Assembly (NCBI GenBank): GCA_034687125.1
Contig: JAQGBZ010000347.1
Location: forward strand, 1-64,000
Direction: 5' to 3'
From: Neelides folsomi
Taxonomy: Eukaryota; Arthropoda; Collembola; Neelipleona; Neelidae
Length of the DNA: 64,000 nt
Part shown: piece by piece, positions 50,081-61,633 of the stretch
How positions within the stretch are numbered: position 1 is the first letter of the stretch
Layout: every line of letters begins with the position of its first letter
Notes under the pieces: model-generated
The model's database searches: none
What the model was told of the DNA's origin: nothing
Seen by the model: the letters and a program-made list of their open reading frames with translations, nothing else
Made by a program: the position numbers and the translations under genes

Positions 50081-53000
50081 ATGATGAAGGAGGAAAGTTC
50101 CCTGACCAGCAAAGCTGAGTTTTTACCAAATGCAAAAATGGATGAACTTCGACCTTATATCATCAGCGTTCAAAAAATGGTTCTGTATGAAACAAAGAAT
50201 GTAAGTCAAATAAATATAGTAAATAAAAAAATTGAAATAAATAAAGCTTAGTGCTTAAATATTCAATGATCTCAATTACCAATATCTTGCATTTATCAGT
50301 AAATATCTTAGCTCTTAATATTATTAAGTGGAACATATAATTTGTTTTTTAGAAATTTTTCCTCGTGGGATCAAATCAGAGTGAAACCAAATTTCGTATT
50401 TTGAAAATTGATCGAACGGAACCTCGAGAATTTCTCGTTGAAGATGAAGCAAGATATTCAAACAAGGAGATGAAGGAATTGCTTTCTACAATTGCTTCCA
50501 TCAACCGAAGAACTTCGCCAGGTGGATTGGCCAGAACTGTATCTGCATTCGGAATTTTGGGATTCGTACGATTCCTTGAAGGCTATTACATTGTTTTGAT
50601 CACAAAAAGGAGAAAAGTAGCCACAATAGGATTCCACTCAATTTACAAGATTGAGGACACTGCGTGCATTTATATTCCTAATGAAGGTTCGCCCAAACAT
50701 CAAGATGAAATTCGCTACGTGAAATTGTTTCAAAGTTTGGATTTATCCAGTAATTTTTACTTTGCGTAAGCCATCCGAATTATCATTCAATTTATAAACC
50801 AATATAAACTTATTAAAAACATGAAAAATGGGCCATTTAAAATATTAAAGATGATTGAGAAAATAAAATTAATGTTATATTTTTGATTGCAGATACAGCT
50901 ATGATTTAACTAATAGCCTTCAGTATAACATGGCTGAACCAAAACATGCCACTCCTGGCTATAATATCTCCAACCCTGAACTTTAGTAATATTTTAAAAA
51001 TTGTGCAATATTGTAAATATTAATTTAAACAATTCATAATTCTATACTATATAATTAAACTACCTACTTATTTATGCATAAAGCAAAATTACTAGTATTT
51101 AATCGATATCATTTGTGTCTTCAATGCAGTAGTGGATATGGAATGAGCAGTGTGCCGAATATGAAGTTTGTGTGGAATGGACATTTACTCAATCCAATGC
51201 GTGGGAAAATTCACCCTGATTGGATTTTGAATGTCGTTCATGGCTTTATCGGACAATCTAATTTGAGTATTTATGGGAAACCGATTTACCTTACATTAAT
51301 TGCAAGACGTTCTTCTAAATATGCTGGAACAAGATTTCTTAAGCGGGGTGCTAATTTTGAAGTAATTAATATATATTTTTAATATTATGTAATATACATA
51401 TAAAATAAAATTATTAATATAAATTGCAAAGTAAAAAGTTACTTTGCAAAGTATAATAGGTTTTAACATTGACAATTTATAAAAATTGAATTCAAAGGAA
51501 TTCAAATCAATTTCCATTCATCGAATATCATATTCCTCAGCTTGACTTCATTCACCTTTTCATTCAATTAGTCGTCATCATCAATTAAAGTTATTGCAAA
51601 CACATTAACAGGGATAATTTACAAAATAGGCAAAAATACTAAAGACTCTTAATTGCATAACAAACACTTTTTACGTACATACATTTATTCATTTAAATAT
51701 AAATATTATTTAGTGACATATCTAACAGTTGGAAGAGATTGGGAGCACTAGAAGAGTTGAAATTGTCGTTTATGTGATTTTAAAAAGTATCGCAAAGTAT
51801 CTTCAATACTTTGCAATTATTAAGTAAAAATTTGTTTTAAAAGTAAGCGTTTCGATTAAACACATTTGGAAATATTTAACTTATTACTATGTACTTTTAA
51901 CTTTGACTTTGAATTCTCCGATGAAACGATTTTGGTCAAAATTTCCAAAGTAATAAGTTAATAGTTAAAAGTGTCCGATGAAACGAGAAATAATGAATAA
52001 TAATAAATACAATGATAAATTATTAAAGTAATAATATAAATAAACTATATCAATGGTGTTAAGATTCCTTTTAAAAATGCGCGAAGCAAATTTTACTTGT
52101 CTTGTTATTTTTAATTAATTCGAAAATCCAATTAAATTAATTGATTTCAAACCAAGCATGAGTTCAATACGAATTCTACAAGTTCGATTGACCATATTAA
52201 TGATTTTTAATCTTCAATCTCCTTACTTTTGGAAGAGAACGAAATTTTTAAAAGTTAAAAACATGGCATTTTCGATTGTTTTTCAACGTTTTTAACTGAA
52301 ATTGATGAACATGCGAAATATAAGAGAAATTAAATTCTCGCACTATTCTTTCATGAATTCTACGACTTTTATTGATCTAAAAGTCGTAGTTTAATTTTAA
52401 TCCTCCCTACTTTTTGATGAATTATCGTTATTTAAATATTTGTAAATCTAGTGAATTTCATCATACTTATTTCAATTTAATTATGAAAATTGTAGCTTTG
52501 GATCGTAGCGAGATTTAGTCTGAGAACAGACTACATTTTAAGATACCTAATAATATATTCTTTGTCTTTAAATAATTAATCATTGTTTAATTCAGGGAAA
52601 TGTTGCAAATGAAGTTGAAACCGAACAGATTGTTTTTGATGGCAGCGTCTCAGCGTTTGAAAGAGGGAAATTCACTTCATTTGTTCAAATGCGTGGATCC
52701 ATTCCTGCTCATTGGAGTCAAGACACGGCAAAAATGGTTCCTAAACCTCCCATTGGCATCGATCTTCCAGATCCATTTGCAGAAACTTCTGGTATGATCA
52801 CATATTATCTGTAATTATTCAACAATTTTAAAATCAACAAATATCTAAATAATTATATTAAAGGCAAACATTTCTGTGAGCTTCTCAATCGCTTCGGCAG
52901 TCCGATATTTGTCTTGAATCTTGTGAAGAAACGTGAAAGAAAAAGGCACGAGAGTATTTTAACGGAAGAATACGTGGCTGGAATAAGGACCATGAATCAA

Positions 53001-55164
53001 TTTCTTCCAAATCCTCATAAAATTCATTATGTTGGATTCGATATGGCTAAAACAAATAAAATGTAATGTTATACAACTCTATGATAATACAAAAAATTAC
53101 CTGCTTTTATTTATAAGCTACAATGAATGAGCAAATAATAATAATAATTCACTTATAGGAAAGAAGTTAATGTGATGACGAAACTAGCCAGCATTGCTGA
53201 AGAAGCATTTACCAAAACTGGATTTTTTCAAAGTTTCAAATCTTCAACGCCGTCACATGCAAGTGAAAAGTTGTTGATTGGTAAAAGGCAGACGGGACTT
53301 GTGAGGGTGAATTGCGTTGACTGTTTGGATCGTACAAACACAGCACAATTTGCCATTGGAAAATGTGGGTTAGATTTGCAGGTAAAATTTATTCATTATT
53401 AATATTGTAAATGGTTTATATTCAATCAATGTAACTTATATTAAAATAACATTGAATATGTATTTAATCAATTGATTAATTTTTTAGTTAAAAGCACTCA
53501 ATGTTTTGAATAATGAACTCGAGCTTGAATACGACACAGATGTAACGCGAATGTTGGAAGAATTATACGAAGATCACGGTGACACGTTGGCACTTCAATA
53601 TGGGGGATCCCAATTGGTTCACAGAATCAATACTTATAGGAAAACGGCTCCTTGGACTTCACAAGGAAATGACATCATGCAAACAATGTCTCGTTATTAT
53701 TCTAATACATTCTCTGGTAATTAATTAATTTTTAATAACAATAATTTATAAGTGAATGATATAATTAGTTAGCTTCATTTAAATCGAACTTATTTAATTT
53801 ATAGATGCTGATAAGCAAAATGCGATAAATCTTTTCTTGGGAGTTTTCAAACCATCGAAAGAAACTTGTCCTTTATGGTCTTTGGATTCGGATATTCATT
53901 TGCATCTGAAAATTTGTCCTCGCTTTACAAATCGATCGCTTCAAGAACTTCGGCCGTAAGAGAATTGATTTAATTACATTACTTAATATAATGTAATGTT
54001 GATCAATTTTATAATCATTTAAAAAGTGATTTTAATGACCAATTTAATTTAAACAGGTTAACTGAGACATTTCGAGATGAAGTTGTTAATGCACTTCCTC
54101 GCCCTTGTCACGAAGTCGAGAAAAGGGTTTACCTTTTTCCATGTGAAGACACCGGCGACGTTGATACTTTTATGGATTTTTATCGACCACATTACTTTGT
54201 TCAACTCTGTGATGTTTATGCCTTTAAAATCAGTCACTCAGTTCGAGATTTTATGCCAAATTTCACTACGGATTACAGTCCATTTGCTGTTCGAATCCGA
54301 CCAGGAAAGCGACAAGAGGAAACTAGCAAAAAGTCCAAACTCACATTTAAAAATCCTTCAATTATGGGGTTAAGTTCAACTGGAAGTTCAAATTCTACAA
54401 GGTGATTTTTATACATTTTTATTATTTTATCTTCAACGATAGACGCTTACTTGTTCAAGTACCCAGACTTAATTATTCAGTAATGGGTTGATAATTAAGT
54501 TTTATTAAATTAAATATTTATCCTATTTGATTTGATTTCTAGCTCCGACACCGATTATTCGAGCAGTGAAGAGATGAATAGCAGCTTGGGGAGCTCAAGC
54601 ATTGGTGTCTGCATTGGAAAAAGTTCATCCAATCATCTTCATTTCTCTAACTTTTTCCTCCCAATGAAAGAGTCATATGGAGTTGAATTGAAAAATCCCA
54701 GGAAGTCAGATCTTTTATTATATAAAAGGTAAAAACATTATTGTATTAATAATTTTATAGTTGTAATTATAATAAATGCGAATATCAAAATTAAAGCAAC
54801 TTTGTTTTACTTTTTAATTCAGATTTGTCAATTTCCAACAATTGTCGGATTCATGCCAAAAAGACGCTATGAAGAATAATTTGTCAATTCCCCCTTTAAC
54901 TGTTTTTTCAAAAGATAGTTCATTCAACGTAACTCCTCCAACTGTTTCAAGGGTAAACCTATTCTTAATTAAAGTAAAATTCTCACATAAAAGTTTTATT
55001 CCCATTATTTATTTATTATTATGATTTAGATATCAAGAGACATTTACAGAAATTACGTGAAGAGAGGAATCAAGGGATCGTCACTGCCAAGCAAGAGAGA
55101 TATGGGAGTTTATACGAGATACATGGCTACTTCCGGGAAACCAAAATGTCAAGCATATCAGTGA
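50081..55164 (+). CDS. FIG4: Polyphosphoinositide 5-phosphatase FIG4 (Sac domain)
   Basis: Thirteen exons: 50081-50200, 50353-50765, 50893-50985, 51130-51361, 52596-52791, 52864-53062, 53159-53381, 53488-53716, 53805-53955, 54057-54401, 54543-54728, 54823-54952 and 55030-55164 give 883 residues (human FIG4 is 907). FIG4 removes the 5-phosphate of PI(3,5)P2 and stabilises the PIKfyve-VAC14 complex on endosomes and lysosomes. Evidence: the N-terminal Sac region with [26 protein letters not shown] and [36 protein letters not shown] and MVPKPPI; and the catalytic motif [13 protein letters not shown] near residue 470, with intact CX5R(T/S). The fit to FIG4 over SAC1 rests on the many FIG4-type blocks along the whole length. 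The C-terminal third has a Ser-rich, poorly conserved stretch. The large intron 51362-52595 carries two repeats. It converges with the next gene. Confidence 0.95.
51792..51990. repeat. Intronic inverted-repeat element (in FIG4)
   Basis: A perfect hairpin GCAAAGTAT-CTTCA-ATACTTTGC is at 51792-51814. Next to it, from about 51847 to 51990, TCCGATGAAACGA occurs twice directly (near 51917 and 51974), while the left part (GCGTTTCGATTAAACAC and TAACTTATTACT) is an imperfect complement of the right part (AGTAATAAGTTA and CCGATGAAACGAG). This looks like a degraded MITE with internal duplication; its edges are uncertain. Confidence 0.55.
52054..52517 (+). repeat. Dispersed intronic repeat, copy 2 (in FIG4)
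   Basis: Partner of 46219-46667, in the same orientation relative to transcription and in the longest intron of its gene. It ends close to the 3' splice site of that intron, about 80 bases before exon 5. It has small insertions relative to copy 1, for example a second AAGTCGTAG block. Confidence 0.85.
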
Positions 55165-55202
55165 TAAAATATTTACTACCTTTATTTTTAATATAAAAAA
55201 CT

Positions 55203-55235
55203 TTTATTTATTGTTAGTTTTAGTAAATAAATAAA
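55203..55235. promoter_or_regulatory. Crossing polyadenylation signals of FIG4 and MFSD11
   Basis: On the plus strand AATAAA at 55226-55231 and 55230-55235 serves FIG4, whose stop is at 55162-55164. On the minus strand AATAAA (read from TTTATT at 55203-55208) serves MFSD11, whose stop is at 55267-55269. Each signal lies beyond the other, so the two mature 3' ends should overlap by some tens of bases. Confidence 0.6.
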
Positions 55236-55266
55236 ATTATTTATTGATAATCTTTTCATGTTTATT

Positions 55267-57053
55267 TCAATTTTGCTGACAATCTTCTTTCCCTTTGGCT
55301 GTCCTCCGTTCAACAATAAAAAATGCCAAACTTCCAACGACACATGTAGAAATTAAGATAATCATTTGTAGTAAAATTCCCAATTGAAGTGAATAGAAAA
55401 ATGCACCAGCCGAGGCGAAAGATTGAGTAAATCGAAATAACGCAAAAGCTGCCGAGGATTTGTCGGAGAAAATAGTCGCTAAGGCTGAGATAATTTGTGT
55501 GATGAAACATGCGTCGCCAAATCCTTAAAACAATGAATTAATATTTTACTCTTCCTTAATTGGTACAAATAGATCCTCCAATTAAAAAAAACTAGCAGGG
55601 TTTACCAATAAGAAAAGCAGCGATTAATGCAACAGAGAGAAGTGGCGGATCAAAATAAGAAACTCCATGTGTTGGTCCAAAGGGTGAATCATCAGCAAGA
55701 TTGAGATAAATGAGAACAAATGCTGTGATATGAGCGAACATTCCCAAAAACACGATTGGGCTTTTCCCTGGATTTTAATGCATTCTTATTGTTAGTATAA
55801 CAAATATTATGGCATTTGGGTTATTACCATTTTTCGTAGTTTTCGTTCCAAATAGTCCAAAAATGGAACCTCCTAAAACTTCCCCTATTCCAATTACAAT
55901 CATAACGAGGCCAACAAGCTTTTTGGAATCTCCACCGAACTTCTCGGTAAATCCAATTGCATTGGCGTAAACTCCACCCCAAAAACAAGATTCGAGTCCA
56001 GAATAGATTGAAGTTAAAGAAAGGAGAAGCATATTTGGTGTAACTGAAAGTTTGACTGCTTCTTTCAGCGCTTTACTTGCAAGTTCTAAAGCCCCTTGAT
56101 CTTTATTTTTTTCAACTTCACTTTCACTACTTTCTTTAACTTCGTACTTCTTTCTAAAGTAAATCATAATTTATAATGTTAATGTTAATTAAATTAAAAA
56201 AGCTATATATGGTATATGTATATATAAAATACATATTGTGTATACTGTAGTCCAACATTACTTATCATCTTTATTCTTCAGAAAACAGAGCCCTACAATT
56301 CCACAGATTCCGACAGCGGCTAAAAACGCGAAAACGAAAATCCTCGTCTCTTGGTCAATTTCCTTTTTTCCTTCAAATTGCCAAAAAACGAATGCATTTC
56401 CAAAAAACAAGCTGAAAATAATTTAAATAAATTACGACCACACCTAATTACATATAAGCTATACATAATAATTTTATTTTATTTTAATATTTAATTGCCT
56501 GCATTGATTGATAGCCCAAAATACTCCAGAGTTTCTTGTAATTATTGAATCATTACTGTTAAGAGTAATGAAAGTGCCATTTGCTGTCCATAGAAGAGCA
56601 GCAGCAGCTCCAAGAAGAACAGAAGAGAGATAAAAGAACCAATTCATTGGGTAGATGAACCCAATGATGAAAAGAACATAGAAAATGGACGCGAAGCACA
56701 AACTCAACTTTGTCTTCAGGATTGCAAGGACTGAAGGGGCGATCCAAGTAGAAAGACCAAACGTAGCATAGATAATGCAAAGAGAAGTATAACCGTTTCC
56801 ATTAAATGAAGGATCAATCTTTTTCACGCTGTCTAGCACAATTTGCTATAAAATTAATATTAATTAATTGCATTACTATTAAAGTTAACAGTTTATATAG
56901 TTCATTAATATTGTATTAAATTATGAATTTACTTACAGCAGTGCTTGATGTTGTATTGAATGCAGTAAAAATCATCATAAATGAAATACTCATTAAAATG
57001 ATTTGACATAACTTTTCATCCTCTAAGAATCTTTTGAAACTTTTTATCAACAT
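55267..57053 (-). CDS. MFSD11: UNC93-like major facilitator protein MFSD11
   Basis: Six exons read right to left: 56937-57053 (ATG at 57051-57053), 56499-56845, 56262-56411, 55828-56153, 55606-55767 and 55267-55523, giving 452 residues against 449 for human MFSD11. It is a multi-pass membrane protein of the UNC93 branch of the major facilitator superfamily; its substrate is not known. Recognisable blocks are MIFTAFNTTSS after a short N-terminus, GYTSLCIIYATFGLSTWIAP, GAAAALLWTANGTFIT, NSGVFWAINQC, IYSGLESCFWGGVYANAIGF, VGLVMIVIGIGEVLGGSIFG and GFGDACFITQ. Hydrophobic segments number about 11-12. The intron between the second and third exons has a GC instead of a GT donor (CAG|GCAATT at 56498-56497), which the phase and the family alignment both require. 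Confidence 0.93.
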
Positions 57054-58437
57054 TTTAGTCCTGGGTTGTGAACGTCAATTGGAAATGTTAGAAAAAGAAA
57101 AAAATATGGAAAATATGGAAAGATTTTGGAAAGAATGAACAACTTTGGCCTTAACCTTTGAACATTTCTTTTACTTTTTATTGGATTGCCGATTGAGTAA
57201 TTTTTAACAATGGTGGTTTGAAGTTTAATGTGGAATATCCTATGCTTTGACACAATCGAATTCCTCTTGCTCAATTTCTCTCACTTTCGTTGTCTGACAC
57301 CAAATGGGGAATGGAATGAGGAGTTTGATATAAAAGTCGTAAAACTCTTCACTTCTCTTTCAACGGAGGATTAACATAAGGTATATGCATAAATAAATAA
57401 TATTTGTACATATGAAGTGATAATAAGACTATGCTTAATTACCTATAGCTGCGTACAAATTATGCGTATCTTGCTCAATTTTCTTGAGAATACAATTAAA
57501 TGGTTAAATACTCATCTGTTATACTTAACTAGGTACAATGATTAACCTTCGTTGAAATTATGCATTGAGATTCCAGACAAATCACAAAGCTCTATATTAG
57601 AGAGAGAATATTTCAGAACAATGACAGACATTGGTCTATTCAATTTCAATGTCACGTTTGATTGTCATTCAATGCAGATTTCCAACTTTTAAGATATTTG
57701 CAATTTGACATTAAATATGCAACCAAAGGGTTTTTGAACATGAAATTAAACCTGCAAAAATGCTGTGCTTTGATTCACTTTGTGAATCAAATCCTCACAA
57801 AACAAGCTATCTAAAGAACCAATTTGAGTCAGTTTGAAGTAAATTCAAGAATTAGCAGGGTTTGAAATTTTTAAATCTAAAATTGTAATTAATTAATTGG
57901 TTAATATACAAATATACAGGTTAAATACATATTGTAAATAAAAGTCAATTTGTATGCTATCTCCATTGTCTGATTGTTGACCCCGTATCTGCATAAAACA
58001 ATCTTCTTTTTTCCCCTTCCATCTTCCCTATGCTGCGTATGAGTCAAGCAAGAGATGCTGGAAACGAGTGTAAGCAAACTCCAGTTCCAGGCATTAACCG
58101 AAAAACAGAAACGAGTATTTGTATATCTCAGAACATGAAGCATGAAGAACTAGCAACGCTATTGTTTTGCGTAGTTACATCTCTTAATCGGACATCACAA
58201 CTGTGTGATAAAATATTTAAATTAAACAATATTTATTTATCCATTTTTTGAATTATTCAGTTCATTCATATAATTTTAACTATCTGTATATGTAGTGCTT
58301 CATATAATTTTAACTATCTGTTAATACGAACTCGTATATGAGGGTTTTCACTTTTCTATTACTTCCACAATTTAAAGAGATTTCGGTTTAAATAACTATA
58401 CTGTACTGTTGGCTTATAATCGCATATTAGCATACTA
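57054..58437. other. Divergent intergenic stretch between MFSD11 and LZTFL1
   Basis: It holds the 5' regions of two genes that face away from each other. TATAAAAG at 57329-57336 is a rightward TATA-like sequence, followed about 50 bases later by a possible donor (AAG|GTATATG near 57380), which could be an untranslated first exon. A 34-bp tandem duplication lies at 58265-58321. No coding exon is seen. Confidence 0.45.
58265..58321. repeat. Two-copy tandem repeat, 34-bp period
   Basis: TTCATATAATTTTAACTATC plus TGT appears at 58265-58287 and again at 58299-58321, about 120 bases before the LZTFL1 start codon. It probably lies in the promoter or 5' leader. Confidence 0.75.
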
Positions 58438-60181
58438 ATGGTAAGTTTATATAAAATGAACACAATAATGAATATTTAGTGTAATTAATTGTTTTGGAAT
58501 TGAAAAATAGGAAAAGAAAAATTTAAATCTCAACCCTGTTCATAATGATCTCATTGGGGATTTCCTTCGCTTCTCTCGTTATCTTCAGACTCAAAGACTC
58601 AAATCCATCAAACATTCATTTTCAGACTTCCTCTCGCAAAAGTATGTCGATGATCTTTTAATACTTTCATTATATCATTAAATATTTTCATTATATTAGA
58701 ATCACCAACGATGGGATTTATACTGGTGAGGAAATACGAGGATTAATAGAAGAACTGGACGAAAATGTTACTGATGAAGTGGAAACAGAGTGAGTTTCAC
58801 ATAAAGCTTATAATAAAAGGGATCAAATGTTAATTAAAGTATTTAAGCTTAAATTATATTCTATTCGTGAGGAATAATAAACGGTTAATGTATTAATTAA
58901 TAAGTAATACCAAATATAAAATGCATGAAACAATGTTCGTTAGATTGCGAGACGCCACCCACACAAGTGTGCTTTTGCTCCAACAGCTCCTGCTGGGAGC
59001 CGAAGAATGGCACTTGACTCTCACGGCCAACATCTCTGAACTTGAAAACAGGTAATAATGAATAATGATTTATTCACGTCTCCATTAATTATAATTATTA
59101 TAAATCATATTATTCTAATTCTAATTTTATTCAGAATTAAAATTTTTATTTGGCTAGCATTAGCTTTTTGGCTTCTATTATACAATAAAGCATGATATAC
59201 AGATATTTTTTAATATGATACGACATGCATTTTGATCATTTTTCCTATTTAATCTAGAGAAAAGTTGAATGTGATTAAAGAATATGAAGAAAACTTGAAC
59301 AGCGGGATGTCAATTAGGCCTAGCCAACAAGGGAAGCATGTTTTACCAATTGAGGATTTTGGAGCTGCCACGGCACTCAAGCAAGAACTCCTCGCTGTCA
59401 CTCTTGAAAATCAAATTCTGAAGAAAAAGCTAGAAGATTTAACTAAAGTACTGCAATACAGCAATATTAACCTACATGTTTATCTTATTTGACTGAATAA
59501 GCTTATCTTTCTCCAAATGTTTCAATTTATTATGTATGAAATGAATTTATGTAACGGGGTTTTACGGTAAAATTTTGGCAAAGAATGGCTTAGAATAAAA
59601 TAGAATATTTGGCTAATTTTGAATCGAAAGAGCGAATAACTTGAATTTATGCCATTTGTCCTCGTAAATACCAATAATCTAACTGTATATATTTAAATGT
59701 TAATTTAATTAAATCTTCGCAGTTGCAGAAGACTGCGGACGAAAATGTTGAAAGTGGAAATGAAGCTGTGTTGGACGAAGCCAGAGCTGAAATTGCTGCA
59801 CTTAAAATGTCCCTCGCTTCTTCGACAGGGACAGCAGAGGAACTTCAGGCAGTTCAAGAAGGAGTTGAAAAGATGCGAAACGAATTGAGGAAGTCTCAGG
59901 TGAATGCCGCAGAGGAGGCGACCAAATTGAGAAAAGATCTCGAAGCCCGGGAGGACAAATTGCGATCCATCCAGTCGAATCTCCTCCTTGCAGAAAAAGA
60001 ATTAGAGAAGAAATTTCAAGCCACGGCAGCTTATGGGAACATGAAAAAGATTCTTGTGGCGAAAAACGATACGATCAAAGAATTGAGAGAGAAAGTTGCA
60101 GAAATGGAAAAATCTTTAAAAAGTGAAGAAAGCAAAGATCGAAGTGACAGCGAAGAAAGAAGTCAAGAAGTTGAAGATTAA
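58438..60181 (+). CDS. LZTFL1: Leucine zipper transcription factor-like protein 1 (BBSome regulator)
   Basis: Six exons: 58438-58440, 58511-58641, 58700-58789, 58944-59051, 59258-59447 and 59723-60181, encoding 326 residues (human 299). LZTFL1 is a cytoplasmic coiled-coil protein that binds the BBSome and limits its entry into cilia. The strongest match is near the C-terminus: AEKELEKKFQATAAYGNMK followed by KNDTIKEL, nearly identical to the vertebrate protein. The N-terminus (NDLIGDFLRFSRYLQTQRLK), the TYTGEEIRGLI-like segment and the LLLQQLLLGAEEWHL helix also align in order. The last third is a continuous coiled coil that ends in an acidic Ser/Glu tail. Exon 1 contributes only the ATG, followed at once by GTAAGT; the next in-frame codons begin at 58511. 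AATAAA is at 60260-60265. Confidence 0.92.
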
Positions 60182-61633
60182 TTTTTGAATGATTTGGCAG
60201 TTTTGATTTATTTGGATTTAAAATGCCATTGGTTGAACTTTGAACTAATAAGTTAATTGAATAAACGATCACAGATTTCAAATTCTTTTTTAAGCTCAAA
60301 GTCAAATTGAATTATCAAGGTTTTAGCAATGAACTGATGAAGCCCAGGACCATCCCAAATGATTTATTTGAATTTCTTGTGTGTGTTTCAAAGTAATAGT
60401 TGAAATGTTGAAACTTTATGATTTTTTGGCAAACTCCCATTGTCATTTCATATCATTACGAGGAACACACATTAATGCTGTTATAAGGAGAAGAAGATAT
60501 TCCCAAAGACTTGTACTATAAAGCACATTATCTAATGTTAGGTTTAATACAACGTTTACATAATTTATAATATGTTCATATTCATTTTTCCTAATGGCAT
60601 CAAATTATTATGAGTGGGTTTATGTGTTTACGTGTCAGAATTAGAAAATTTAAAGAAGTCGCTCTTTGAGTCTGGGAGTTCTGACGAACTCTCTGTTGAA
60701 CATTAAGACAAGGTGAAGGTAAATTTGTAAATGAGCCAATTTTCACTTTTCGCTTCTCCCAACCCACTCAAAGTCGGCTCTGTGAAAAGGTCAATTCATC
60801 CAATGTTATAATTCTTATTATTCATTTCATTACATTACATATATTGTAAATTCAAATGATTTTCCTTTAGAAATTCTCATACTACAGATAATATCAATTA
60901 CGTTTTTCTTTGGTTAAAGAAACACAAAGTTCATAAAGTAAGTTTTCATGAATCTTTTGAGAGCATGTATGCATGGCATGGTTCATATTGAGAGTTCAAT
61001 ATTTAAATACCAATATGACAAAATGATCAAGTTTAGTATTCTTGTACAAACACAGCTTTTAAAGAATCGTATATCATAAGGTTCCCATTGTTAGATCAAT
61101 TTTTGTTTTTGGCAAATTCAAGTCATCAAATAAATAAATACAAAGAAAGAAGCCTCATATAGTCATATACCTAGTTTATACAATGTTAATACAATAATAC
61201 GTATTAAGTTTAATTGCGTTTTATTAAGCTGAAATTGGCAAAAGCTCTGCATTTATTATTTGTTTTTGAGTATAAGATAGTAAGGGGGATTTCCACAATT
61301 GCGAGAAGGGCTAATGAGCCTCCCGAATAAAACGTCCCAAAATATACTAAATGTGAAGAAGGTTTCGGAGTTCTCGGTTATAAGACGAGTCAGAGAGTCG
61401 AACGAAGCTCAGCGCATCAGATCACAAAGCAACTACCCCGAAACTATTTTGGGCCAAGAGATTGGAAGAGGCGGCCAGAGGCTCCCAGTCTCAAGAACCT
61501 CGCCCTCAAGCACACACAAAGTTCTTCCAATGGCAAACCAGCTGAGACACACGTAAACTTGGCCAAAATGAACATTTAAAAACAAAGACTCTTTTATTAC
61601 GTCTAGTTTAGTTCGATTAAACCTACATTGAAA
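60182..61633. other. Intergenic stretch between LZTFL1 and the coiled-coil gene
   Basis: It contains the LZTFL1 polyadenylation signal at 60260-60265 and presumably the promoter of the next gene. An 85-codon frame at 61299-61556 lies just upstream of that gene's ATG in relatively GC-rich DNA and may be untranslated leader; it has no recognisable domain. Confidence 0.45.

Noticed and set aside
61299-61556. 85-codon plus-strand open frame before the coiled-coil gene
   Set aside because: No recognisable content, and it ends before the supported ATG at 61634 without a donor that would join it in frame. It is more likely leader or promoter DNA.
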